This document shows, piece by piece, positions 16,167 through 24,664 of a stretch of 64,000 nt of DNA. The notes under the pieces are model-generated. The model was not told the DNA's origin. It saw only the letters and a list, made by a program, of their open reading frames with translations, and did not search any database. Both the position numbers and the translations under genes were made by a program. This DNA is from Saprospira grandis (lineage in GTDB: Bacteria; Bacteroidota; Bacteroidia; Chitinophagales; Saprospiraceae). Where the stretch lies: the NCBI RefSeq assembly GCF_027594745.1, contig NZ_CP110854.1, forward strand, positions 3,675,501 through 3,739,500, given 5' to 3'. The stretch's first letter is position 1. The number at the start of each line of letters is the position of its first letter.

Positions 16167-18428
16167 ATGCCGAAGATGCAAGCCTTTTTTCGCAAGTACC
16201 TCAGCCTCTTGATGTACAGCTTTCCTGTTCAGCTCCTGCTCCTGCACTTTAAAAGCCAGTTGCTCTTTTTGCTCCTTTGGCTCTTTTTGTTTGGGGTATT
16301 AGCCGGGCAATTTGGGAGCAGTATGGGCTTTCGTTATTTTATGCTAGACCCCGAATATATGGGGGCTGTAAGCTTTTGGAGCTTTTTTATTATTGGGCTA
16401 ACACTGGGTATGTTCTATATGGCCTGGAACAGCACGACTTATATATTATATAGTCCTAAGTTTCCCTTTTTGGCCTCTTTGTCGCGCCCCTTTGCCAAGT
16501 TTAGCCTCAATAACTTTGCTTTGCCAGGCCTGTTTATCCTTTATTATTTGGGCAGCCTAATTCATTTTCAGTGGTATAATGAGTTTGCCGATGAGTACAG
16601 CCTGATTTACTACTGTTTGGGCCTTATTTTGGGCTTTTCGAGCCTGATTTTTTTGAGCCTCTTGTATTTTCGCTGGACCAATAGCGAGCTGTATTTTTTG
16701 CAGCAAAAACAACAGCTAAAGCTTTCGGCTCCGCTCAAAGCGCTCATTTTGCGCAAAAATGAGCGCATGCTGGCCGAGGCCAAGGCCAATCCCTACCTTA
16801 ATGCTTTAAGAACCGATTATTATTTGACGGAGCGCCTGCATTTTCGCCCAACTCGCTCGGTAAAGCATTATGATTTTAAGCTATTGGAGCAAATCTTTAA
16901 GCAAAATCACGCCAATGCCCTGCTTATCCAAAGCCTGAGCATTACGGCCCTCATTCTCATGAGTGCCTTTGTGGATGTTCCCTATTTTCGGATTCCCACG
17001 GCGGCTAGTGTGCTCATTTTGCTTTCGGTGCTGACGACCTTTTTGGGAGCGCTCAGCTATTGGCTAAATGCTTGGCGCAGCCCGGTTTTGGTCATTTTGC
17101 TCTTGCTGACCAATTCTTTGCTCAAAGATGGCTGGCTGAGCTATGAAAATGCCGCCTATGGTATGGATTACAGCAAAAAGGCCCGCTACAATTATGCAGT
17201 TTTAGATAGTCTTGCTCGGCCCGAGCAAATGATTGCGGACAAAAAACATCAGTTGCAGATTTTAGAAAATTGGCGCAAGCAGTTTCCTAAGGGCCGCTTT
17301 TTGCGCAAGCCCAAACTCATCTGTGTGGCCGTGAGCGGAGGCGGACAACGGGCGGCCCTTTGGAGTATGCATGTGCTCCGAGAAATTGAAAAGCGCCTAG
17401 AGGGCAAGCTCATGCCGCATACGGTCCTGATGACGGGCGCTTCTGGGGGCATGTGGGGCTCGGCCTATTTCCGAGAGCTCTATTATCAAAAACAGTTGGG
17501 CCGAGAGGTTAATCTCTTAGATAGTAGCTATTTGGTCAATGTGGGCAAAGACCTGTCTAATGCGCCCATGTTTACCTTTTTGGTCAATGATGCCTTTGTG
17601 CCTTGGGTCAAACGAAAGGTAAATGGCTATACCTACAAACAAGACCGAGGCTATAGCTGGGAGCAACAGTTTATAGAAAATACAGAGGGCCTAATGAACC
17701 GCAACCTCCAAGATTATATGGAGCCCGAGTTTAATGGCCAAATTCCCATGATGATTCTTAGCCCCATTATTATCAATGATGGCCGCTACCTCTATATCTC
17801 GCCCCAACCCCTGAGCTATATGATGCGGCCCGCCTTTGCCAAAGATTATGCAGAGGTGGATGCCGTAGATTTTGGGGCCCTTTTTCAAGAACAAAATCCC
17901 TATAATCTGCGCTTTTGCTCGGCCCTGCGGATGAGCTCGACCTTTCCCGTGATCTTCCCAAATGTCCAACTACCCTCTACCCCCGTTTTAGAGGCCATGG
18001 ATGCCGGCTTTAGAGATAATTATGGGGTAGAAACGGCCCTGCGCTTTTCAGCCAATTTTAAAGAATGGATCAAGAAGAATACCTCTGGGGTCCTCATTAT
18101 TTCGATCCGAGGAAACGAAAAGGTGGAGCCCATCGAGCAGGCCGAGCGCCCCGGCCTAGGCAGCACTATTTTTAGCCCGCTTTCTGCCGTCTTCGATGTG
18201 GGCAACCTCCAAGATTATCAGCAGGATGCTATGCTGGGCCAATTGCAGGCCCAAATGGGGGAGGAGCAACTGGATATTGTTCGCTTTGTCTATCGCCCCA
18301 CCACCCTAGAACAAAAGGCCTCTTTGAGCCTGCACCTAACGGCCAGAGAAAAACTAGATATCCTCTCAGCGATCCTCCTGCCCGCCAATCAAGCCGCCCT
18401 CGACCGCCTAGAGGAAATGGTCAAATAG
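16167..18428 (+). CDS. Membrane-anchored patatin-like phospholipase
   Basis: A 753-residue protein. Residues 1-345 hold roughly seven to eight hydrophobic segments in two groups, and residues 380-753 form a patatin-like acyl hydrolase domain. The oxyanion loop reads SGGGQRAALW (Gly391-393). The nucleophile elbow is GASGG with Ser426, and the partner aspartate is Asp612 in MDAGFRDNYG. Patatins use a Ser-Asp dyad to cleave acyl chains from lipids. The large membrane section places the catalytic domain at the membrane face. It may be co-transcribed with the YARHG genes, since no terminator was seen in the 99-base gap. Confidence 0.85.
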   Translation: MPKMQAFFRKYLSLLMYSFPVQLLLLHFKSQLLFLLLWLFLFGVLAGQFGSSMGFRYFMLDPEYMGAVSFWSFFIIGLTLGMFYMAWNSTTYILYSPKFPFLASLSRPFAKFSLNNFALPGLFILYYLGSLIHFQWYNEFADEYSLIYYCLGLILGFSSLIFLSLLYFRWTNSELYFLQQKQQLKLSAPLKALILRKNERMLAEAKANPYLNALRTDYYLTERLHFRPTRSVKHYDFKLLEQIFKQNHANALLIQSLSITALILMSAFVDVPYFRIPTAASVLILLSVLTTFLGALSYWLNAWRSPVLVILLLLTNSLLKDGWLSYENAAYGMDYSKKARYNYAVLDSLARPEQMIADKKHQLQILENWRKQFPKGRFLRKPKLICVAVSGGGQRAALWSMHVLREIEKRLEGKLMPHTVLMTGASGGMWGSAYFRELYYQKQLGREVNLLDSSYLVNVGKDLSNAPMFTFLVNDAFVPWVKRKVNGYTYKQDRGYSWEQQFIENTEGLMNRNLQDYMEPEFNGQIPMMILSPIIINDGRYLYISPQPLSYMMRPAFAKDYAEVDAVDFGALFQEQNPYNLRFCSALRMSSTFPVIFPNVQLPSTPVLEAMDAGFRDNYGVETALRFSANFKEWIKKNTSGVLIISIRGNEKVEPIEQAERPGLGSTIFSPLSAVFDVGNLQDYQQDAMLGQLQAQMGEEQLDIVRFVYRPTTLEQKASLSLHLTAREKLDILSAILLPANQAALDRLEEMVK

Positions 18429-18504
18429 CTAGGCCCTTAGGTAAATAACCCATTTTTAGGCATTAGGTAATCTAAAGAGAAAACCACCGAATCACTGCCC
18501 TATC

Positions 18505-18534
18505 TTTGTCATAGACAAGACGGAAATACCTTGT
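18505..18534 (+). promoter_or_regulatory. Weak candidate promoter for a small RNA
   Basis: TTTG at 18505-18508, an 18-base spacer, then TACCTTGT at 18527-18534 (a partial match to TANNTTTG). It is followed about 60 bases later by a strong terminator and no ORF. Confidence 0.3.
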
Positions 18535-18540
18535 CATCCA

Positions 18541-18630
18541 ATTAAGTTTGGGGTAAATCATGGGGATTAACATTTGAACTCACTAGAGTTCTATAGCAAG
18601 TAGCTTGGGGAAGCTGCTTGCTTTTTTTTT
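18541..18630 (+). ncRNA. Candidate small RNA or patatin 3' UTR
   Basis: A 90-base stretch without an ORF, containing a hairpin GAACTC-ACTA-GAGTTC and ending in a strong terminator. It may be an independent small RNA from the weak promoter at 18505 or simply the 3' end of the patatin transcript. Evidence is layout only. Confidence 0.25.
18596..18630 (+). terminator. Rho-independent terminator
   Basis: Stem GCAAGTAGCTT / AAGCTGCTTGC (one G-T pair), GGGG loop and nine T. Branched repeat copy 8 starts at the very next base. Confidence 0.85.
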
Positions 18631-18827
18631 GGGGCTGCCCCTTCCGCTAGGTTGAAACCCAGCGCAAAGCGGCATCGCTTTGCGAAGCTATACAAAATGA
18701 GGGTTGAAACCCTCATGAATTATCGGGCGGGTCGGGCCATTGCGCAGCTCGCAGGTCTGCTCGGCCCTTCGTCGCCTTTGGCTCCTCGGTCTGCCGCCTT
18801 CGGCGGCCCTGCTACAGCCCCTCAGCC
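18631..18827 (+). repeat. Branched GC-rich repeat, copy 8, carrying a nested hairpin module
   Basis: Ends are GGCTG/CAGCC. The first internal arm, normally a simple CCCGCC/GGCGGG hairpin in this type, is interrupted by a block of about 75 bases. That block contains three hairpins of the other repeat family (listed separately at 18650-18716). The core GCTCGCAGGTCTGCTCGG and later hairpins are intact. Confidence 0.8.
18650..18716 (+). repeat. Three-hairpin module nested in branched repeat copy 8
   Basis: Hairpins GGT-TGAA-ACC (18650-18659), CGCAAAGCG-GCAT-CGCTTTGCG (18663-18684) and ATGAGGGT-TGAA-ACCCTCAT (18697-18716). The same order (first hairpin, variable middle hairpin, ATG...CAT hairpin) occurs at 27680-27750 and, less regularly, at 35758-35828. 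Confidence 0.75.
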
Positions 18828-18986
18828 GGCGGCTTCGCCGCCTCTAGACGCAGAATAAGGACCGTTTTTAGGCTTATGTGTTAGGGTTGTGTTAAAAACT
18901 GAAAAAACGTAACAAAATGAAAAAAGGCAAAAGTTATGTCTGGGAGTAAACTAGCTTAGGCTAATAGTCGCCTAGGTGCAGGACAT

Positions 18987-19200
18987 TAGTCCTTCAACTT
19001 TTTCTTGTGCCTTTAGAGAGGGGAGTAACCTCTTTAGAATTAGTTGGTTTTCTGGCCATGGGCTGAAGCCCATGCTTGTGGGGCCATGTAAACTGGCGGG
19101 CTAAAGCCCTGGTTTGCTGTTTATTAGAGCTTGTTATGGGCCGATGGTTTTACCCCAGAGATCTTCACATTATATAATCGCCTAGGGGCTTGTCCCTAGG
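18987..19200 (+). repeat. Second repeat family: TAGTCC head and hairpins
   Basis: Starts with a TAGTCCTTCAACTTTTTCTT head also found at 35310 and 35502. Hairpins follow: CATGGGC-TGAA-GCCCATG (19057-19074), GGGC-TAAA-GCCC (19098-19109) and CCTAGGG/CCCTAGG (19181-19200). From 18847 to 18986 the DNA is AT-rich with no feature seen. Confidence 0.65.
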
Positions 19201-19306
19201 CAGCAAAAAGGAGAAATACAAAATTTTAAACAGTCTCGTTTTCAGGCCCTGCGGCTTTTAAGCTACAGCTAGCTGGCGGCAAAGCCGCCATGGCCGAAGG
19301 CCAAAC

Positions 19307-19470
19307 GGCCTAGCGATGTGCAGCAGTGCGGCGCAGCCGCAGACCAAGCGGGCGCAGCCCGCGCAGGGCCGAGCGAACAGCGAGCTGCGCAACGACAACA
19401 AGGCCTTCAGGCCGCAGTTCGACGACCGAAGGGAGTAACCGCCGCAAGGCGAAGCCGCAGCGGAGGCCCC
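19307..19470 (-). repeat. Branched GC-rich repeat, copy 9 (GGCCT/AGGCC ends, extended)
   Basis: On the minus strand it opens GGGGCCTCCG at 19470 and closes AGGCC at 19307. It shares the first-arm extension of copy 2, but where copy 2 has the mini-hairpin AACT-AA-AGTT this copy has GCCT-GA-AGGC, so both arms changed together. Further hairpins (GGCGGC/GCCGCC) precede it at 19275-19306. Confidence 0.85.
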
Positions 19471-19669
19471 AAAAAAAGCAGCAGCAGCAGAAAAGCAAAA
19501 ACTATATCTAAAAAAATAGATTAAGGAAAACGAAAAAAAAGATTTGGCGCTGAAAAATGACTAAAAAAATGTATTTTCGCAACGACTAGAATAGGGAACC
19601 TCAGGCGAACATTATTTGGTCTGGGGTTCTGAACACCTTTTTTTTCATTGCAAAAATTTAGCGTATCCT

Positions 19670-21949
19670 ATGGCATTCGACATTGATATGATCAAAGCGG
19701 TTTATGCTGCTTTACCCAAAAAAATTGAGGCTGTGCGCGAACGTTTGGGCCGTCCGCTCACGCTAACCGAAAAAATTCTTTACACTCACTTGGATCAAGC
19801 TTCTCCTTTGGAGAATTATGGCCGGGCCAAGGATTATGTATTCTTCTCTCCCGATCGAGTGGCGATGCAAGATGCTACTGCCCAAATGGCGCTTTTGCAG
19901 TTTATGATGGCGGGCCGCGACAAGGTGGCTGCACCTTCTACTGTACACTGTGATCACTTGATTCAGGCTAAGGTGGGTGCGGACAAAGATTTGGAAGTAG
20001 CCAACGACAAGAACGAAGAAGTTTATGACTTCCTTAGCTCTGTCTCTAATAAATATGGTATTGGTTTCTGGAAGCCAGGAGCGGGTATCATTCACCAGAT
20101 TGTTTTGGAAAACTATGCCTTCCCCGGTGGTATGATGATCGGTACCGATTCTCATACTGTAAATGCTGGTGGTTTGGGTATGGTTGCTATTGGTATTGGT
20201 GGTGCCGATGCCGTAGACGTAATGGCTGGCCTCCCTTGGGAGCTTAAAATGCCCAAATTGATTGGGGTAAAATTGACAGGTAAATTGGGTGGTTGGACCT
20301 CGCCCAAGGATGTTATCCTCAAAGTAGCAGGTATTATTGGTGCCAAAGGCGGTACAGGTTATATCGTAGAGTACTTTGGTGAAGGTGCCGAGAGCATGTC
20401 TTGTACAGGTAAAGGAACCATCTGTAACATGGGGGCTGAAATTGGAGCTACTACTTCTACTTTTGGTTATGATGCTTCTATGAAGCGCTACCTAGAGGCT
20501 ACTGGCCGTGCCGATGTAGCTGAATTGGCCGAGGGCGTAAAAGAGCATCTCACTGGTGATGCTGCTGTTTATGCAGATCCTAGCCAATACTTTGATCAAG
20601 TGATTGAAATCAACTTGACTGAGTTGGAGCCCCACCTCAATGGTCCTTTCACTCCCGACCGTGCTTGGCCTATTTCTGAGTTTGCCAAAGCGGTAAAAGA
20701 AAATGACTTCCCTTCAGTATTGTCTGTAGGTTTGATTGGTTCTTGTACCAACTCTTCTTATGAAGATTTGAGCCGTGCGGCCTCTGTGGCTCGTCAGGCT
20801 GCTGCCAAAAACCTTAAAGCTAAGGCAGAGTTTACTATCACTCCCGGTTCGGAATTGGTTCGCTTTACTGCCGAGCGCGATGGTTTGCTAGACAATTTTG
20901 AGGAAATCGGAGGTATGGTTTTGGCCAATGCTTGCGGTCCTTGTATTGGTATGTGGGACCGTGTTGGTGCCGAGAAAAAAGAGAAGAATGCTATCATTCA
21001 CTCTTTCAACCGTAACTTTGCCAAACGTGCCGATGGTAACCCCAACACCCAAGCTTTTGTAGCTTCTCCTGAGTTGGTAACCGCCATGACGATCTCTGGC
21101 GATATGTGCTTCAACCCCCTCACAGACAAATTGATCAATGAGAATGGCGAAGAAGTCATGCTCGATCCTCCCACAGGTGTGGAGCTTCCTCCCAAAGGCT
21201 TTGATGTAGAAGATGCGGGCTATGTTGCTCCTGCCGAAGATGGTTCTGGAATCAATGTAACGGTAAATCCCGAATCTGATCGCCTACAATTGCTTACGCC
21301 CTTTACGCCCATCCAAAAAGAGGAAGTAACTGGCATGCGCTTGTTGATCAAAGCCAAAGGGAAGTGTACTACCGACCACATCTCTATGGCTGGTCCTTGG
21401 TTGACTTACCGCGGTCACCTAGAGAATATCTCTGGTAACTGCTATATCGGTGCGGTAAACTTCTTCAATGAAGAAACCAACAATGTAGCTAACTACGCTG
21501 AAGGCGCAGAAGCTAACTACATGGCCGTTCCCGATTCAGCCAAAACGTATCAGAAAAAAGGTATCGGAACCATCGTTTTCGGTGAAGATAACCTAGGTGA
21601 AGGTTCTTCTCGTGAGCATGCGGCTATGGAGCCCCGTTTCTTGGGCGTTAAGGCCGTTGTGGTAAAATCTTTTGCCCGTATCCACGAAACTAACCTGAAG
21701 AAACAAGGAATGTTGGCCCTCACTTTTGTGAATCCTGCCGACTATGACTTGGTTCGCCAAGATGACCTGGTGAGCATCACTAACTTTGAGACTTTTGCGC
21801 CTGGCAAAACCCTCAATATCGAGCTCAAGCATGCTGATGGTACCGTTGATAACATCGAGGTACAACATTCTTACAATGCACAGCAGATCGAATGGGTGAA
21901 GGCTGGTTCTGCCCTCAATAAAATCCGTGAAGAAATTGCTAATGCCTAG
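19670..21949 (+). CDS. acn: Aconitate hydratase (mitochondrial type)
   Basis: A 759-residue aconitase interconverting citrate and isocitrate in the TCA cycle. The three cysteines that hold the 4Fe-4S cluster are visible: Cys359 in GSCTNSSYEDL, and Cys422 and Cys425 in ACGPCIGMWD. Other family marks are DSHTVNAGGLGMVAIG near residue 160 and GEGSSREHAAMEPRFLG in the C-terminal swivel domain. The frame extends 18 codons upstream, but ATG at 19670 (MAFDIDMIKAVY) fits aconitase N-termini. Codon use is more regular than in neighbouring genes, as expected for a highly expressed enzyme. It stands alone and is followed by a bidirectional terminator. Confidence 0.97.
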   Translation: MAFDIDMIKAVYAALPKKIEAVRERLGRPLTLTEKILYTHLDQASPLENYGRAKDYVFFSPDRVAMQDATAQMALLQFMMAGRDKVAAPSTVHCDHLIQAKVGADKDLEVANDKNEEVYDFLSSVSNKYGIGFWKPGAGIIHQIVLENYAFPGGMMIGTDSHTVNAGGLGMVAIGIGGADAVDVMAGLPWELKMPKLIGVKLTGKLGGWTSPKDVILKVAGIIGAKGGTGYIVEYFGEGAESMSCTGKGTICNMGAEIGATTSTFGYDASMKRYLEATGRADVAELAEGVKEHLTGDAAVYADPSQYFDQVIEINLTELEPHLNGPFTPDRAWPISEFAKAVKENDFPSVLSVGLIGSCTNSSYEDLSRAASVARQAAAKNLKAKAEFTITPGSELVRFTAERDGLLDNFEEIGGMVLANACGPCIGMWDRVGAEKKEKNAIIHSFNRNFAKRADGNPNTQAFVASPELVTAMTISGDMCFNPLTDKLINENGEEVMLDPPTGVELPPKGFDVEDAGYVAPAEDGSGINVTVNPESDRLQLLTPFTPIQKEEVTGMRLLIKAKGKCTTDHISMAGPWLTYRGHLENISGNCYIGAVNFFNEETNNVANYAEGAEANYMAVPDSAKTYQKKGIGTIVFGEDNLGEGSSREHAAMEPRFLGVKAVVVKSFARIHETNLKKQGMLALTFVNPADYDLVRQDDLVSITNFETFAPGKTLNIELKHADGTVDNIEVQHSYNAQQIEWVKAGSALNKIREEIANA

Positions 21950-21973
21950 GCATTAAGTTAGTTTTAGGAACAT

Positions 21974-22010
21974 AAAAAAGCAACTAGTCCGAAAGGGCTA
22001 GTTGCTTTTT
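21974..22010. terminator. Bidirectional terminator
   Basis: Stem of 16-17 bp, AAAAAGCAACTAGTCC / GGGCTAGTTGCTTTTT, with a GAAA loop between the convergent aconitase and LRR-like genes. Confidence 0.9.
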
Positions 22011-22031
22011 GTTTTTCATCCTTAAGCTAGA

Positions 22032-23093
22032 CTAAAATACCTGTACTTCAACCGTAGGGAGGGCTTTCTGTAGCTCCTTTAGGCTGTCGGCTTTCACTTT
22101 TTTGCTGCTCTTTTTATAAGCGATAGTCAGCTTTTTCAATTGGCCTAATTGCTTGAATTCGGCTAGGGTGCTGACGGCTATACTTTTGTTGCCAACAACA
22201 ATATAGAGTTCTTTCAGTTGGCCCAATTTGGCCAGTTGCTCAATTTCTGTACTGCTCAAATTGCTCAGCTGGCAACGCAATGACTTAATTTGTTGTAGCA
22301 GGGCCAGACCATCGGCTAGGCTTGCACTTTCGGCAAGCGTCAGCTCTTCTAAGTTTGGCGAAGCAGCCAAAACAGCCGCCGTAGCCTTATCATTGAGGTC
22401 AAAGGGAGCCAAAGCAACTTTGAGCAAGGGCAATCCTTTTCCCGATAGGCGAATCGGCAAGGGGTTTTTGCTGTCTTTAGGGAAGATTTTTAGGACCTCT
22501 AGTTGGGGACTTATACTTGCGCTAGCTAGCTGAGCGGATCCATCTACAACAATGTTGACTTGCTTAAGTTTGGGCTGCTCGAGCAAGGCCTGTAGTTTGC
22601 TTGCCCGAAAAGCGGTCCCAAATCCTAGATCCAATTCTTCTAAGGCATCATTTTTCAATAGCCATTCTTCTAAGGTCGAAAAGGGCGTAATTTGCCCAGC
22701 AAGTTGGAGCTTTTTTACCTTTAAGGCAGAAATACTACTGGGCAACTGATACTTTTGCTTGCTCCGCTTTTTGGCATTCAAGGCATCCTGCCCTAGTTCA
22801 AATTCATCTAGGCGCTCAAGCTTGGCCACCTCTTCAGGAATCGCCATTTTCTTATAGGCAAAACCCAAATAGACCAACTGATTTTTGTAATTTTCAATAA
22901 ATTCACCAGCCCATTTATTCTTTTTGCTAAAGATAAGGCCATTAAATCCATCCTCGGCATACTGAGGGTCGAGCCCCCGCTTAGAAGATTCAACATAGGC
23001 GTAGTTATCAGCTACTTTGGCTTGGGGATACTGGGCCCAAAGGCTGGTCGAAAACAGGAGGTAGACCAGCAAAAACTGCAATGGTTTGAGCAT
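22032..23093 (-). CDS. Secreted leucine-rich-repeat-like protein
   Basis: A 353-residue protein with a cleavable signal peptide (MLKPLQFLLVYLLFSTSLWA, cut before or after Gln). The body contains irregular leucine-rich repeats, for example ALEELDLGFG, PNLEELTLAES, LGQLKELYIVVG and LGQLKKLTIAYK, spaced 20-30 residues apart. LRR proteins commonly bind other proteins. There is no lipobox, no membrane helix and no sorting domain, so it is probably periplasmic. Convergent with aconitase; branched repeat copy 10 lies upstream. Function is unknown. Confidence 0.75.
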   Translation of the reverse strand: MLKPLQFLLVYLLFSTSLWAQYPQAKVADNYAYVESSKRGLDPQYAEDGFNGLIFSKKNKWAGEFIENYKNQLVYLGFAYKKMAIPEEVAKLERLDEFELGQDALNAKKRSKQKYQLPSSISALKVKKLQLAGQITPFSTLEEWLLKNDALEELDLGFGTAFRASKLQALLEQPKLKQVNIVVDGSAQLASASISPQLEVLKIFPKDSKNPLPIRLSGKGLPLLKVALAPFDLNDKATAAVLAASPNLEELTLAESASLADGLALLQQIKSLRCQLSNLSSTEIEQLAKLGQLKELYIVVGNKSIAVSTLAEFKQLGQLKKLTIAYKKSSKKVKADSLKELQKALPTVEVQVF

Positions 23094-23200
23094 GAAAAAA
23101 GGATTAAAGGGTAAATAATAGCTGGGGGAACTCTACTCTAATTTAAGGGATATTTTTTTTGTCTTAAGTACAATTTTACAGTTCTTTTAACTGTTTTTTT

Positions 23201-23326
23201 GGGGCCCGCGGCCAGCAAGCTGGCCGCCGCTATGCTGCGGGGCTCGCAGGTCTGCTCGGCCCTGCGGGCTCCACTTCGTTTCGCCCTGGGTCTGGCCTGC
23301 GGCCACCCGCTCCGCAGCGCTGGGCC
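23201..23326 (+). repeat. Branched GC-rich repeat, copy 10 (GGCCC/GGGCC ends)
   Basis: The only copy opening GGGGCCC and closing GGGCC, a fourth self-complementary version of the terminal stem. It contains the hairpin GGCCAGCAAGCTGGCC and the standard core. The rest of the 364-base gap (23094-23200, 23327-23457) is AT-rich with no clear feature. Confidence 0.8.
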
Positions 23327-23457
23327 GAGGAACGGCTTCGCTCTAGGCAAAGCAGAAGAAGATTAAAGGAATTTTAAAAAAGCTAGACCCATCATTTTAG
23401 GGAAAAAACAAAGGGAAAAGTTATATTTGCGATTCGTATTATCATAAGACCTAATTG

Positions 23458-24429
23458 ATGAAAAACCTTGAACAGTTAAAATCCTCTATGCAAGAGGTCA
23501 TCGAGCGCTTAGAAACAGAGCGGAAACGACAATTGTCCGCCTTTAAGCTCATTCAAAAGCTCCTTGTTATTCCTATTGTATTATTTGTTGCTGCCGCAGC
23601 AAGTATGCTCATTATTCCTCAGTTTTGGTATTTGGCCATTGCTCTAATGGTAGGCGCTTCGGCACTTTTGGGCTGGATGTATGTCCAACAACTCCAAAAA
23701 CCCAAACAGCTGTATAGAGAACAGTTCAAATCACAGTTCTTTAAGGAAATGGTCGCCAATTTCTACCCCAGTATGCACTATCAACCCAATAACTATGTGC
23801 CCAAGGTAGATTTCTACAAAAGCCACCTTTTTCATGGTAAAGCCAATGAGGGCTACACTGGAGAGGACTATTTTTCTGGCGTAGTAGCAGGCATGAATAT
23901 GCGCTTTTCAGAGGTAAATGCTCAGCAGCTAGTAGGCAAAAATGAAGTAACCCTATTTAACGGGATCTTTATGGTCTTAGATATTGAAACCCAACTAAAA
24001 GGAGCCACCTTTATTGTTCCCGATAACTATGAACAGTGGTTGGGCCAACTAGCCGTTAAAATTCAGGACCAACTGGATGTACTCCGAGAGGGCGATTTGC
24101 TCCATCTTGACAATGCACCCGATTTTGAGAATAAATTTGCTATCTATTCTACAAATATTCCAGAAGCTAAGATGATTCTTACTCAAGAACTCATCAACTC
24201 TGTGCTTTGGATCCGAGAAACCTTTGAAAGCCAAATTTCTTTGGCCTTCCAAGATCAACAACTCTATATTGCAATCCCCTTAAGCCATGAACGCCTCTTT
24301 GAACCAGAACTACACAAAAGCCTCACCGCCGATAATGAAATGCTGCAACGCATCTTTGCCGAGCTCAAAAGCTGCTTTGACCTAATTCATAAGCTGCCCC
24401 TAGACCAACTCCGAAAAACAAAGAATTAA
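23458..24429 (+). CDS. DUF3137-like membrane protein
   Basis: A 323-residue protein with a basic coiled N-terminus (1-25), two adjacent membrane helices (about 27-78) and a large soluble C-terminal domain. Segments such as YTGEDYFSGVVAG, EVTLFNGIFMVLDI and LYIAIPLSHERLFEP resemble the DUF3137 family, whose members have this two-helix plus soluble domain layout and no known activity. A TTG precedes the ATG directly; ATG at 23458 is preferred. It is a single gene followed by a terminator. Confidence 0.7.
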   Translation: MKNLEQLKSSMQEVIERLETERKRQLSAFKLIQKLLVIPIVLFVAAAASMLIIPQFWYLAIALMVGASALLGWMYVQQLQKPKQLYREQFKSQFFKEMVANFYPSMHYQPNNYVPKVDFYKSHLFHGKANEGYTGEDYFSGVVAGMNMRFSEVNAQQLVGKNEVTLFNGIFMVLDIETQLKGATFIVPDNYEQWLGQLAVKIQDQLDVLREGDLLHLDNAPDFENKFAIYSTNIPEAKMILTQELINSVLWIRETFESQISLAFQDQQLYIAIPLSHERLFEPELHKSLTADNEMLQRIFAELKSCFDLIHKLPLDQLRKTKN

Positions 24430-24463
24430 GGGCTTGCCCTTAAATTAAGGCCTTGGCCTAACT

Positions 24464-24507
24464 AATTGTCCCACATGGTACGTTAAACCTATGTGGGACA
24501 ATTTTTG
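24464..24507 (+). terminator. Rho-independent terminator
   Basis: Perfect 13-bp stem AATTGTCCCACAT / ATGTGGGACAATT with a 14-base loop and a T-run, about 35 bases after the DUF3137-like gene. Confidence 0.85.
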
Positions 24508-24664
24508 TTGAATCCTTAGCAAAGGCTATCAGCTGTTCGTTTTCTATTAGCCACTTCTTCCTATAATATGGCTATAGCCAATAAATGGCTAAACTTGTCA
24601 GTCTGGTCACTAAAAAAAGAAAACTTTTTCCCTAGCTTGACCTTAAACGCTCTAACTATTATCT

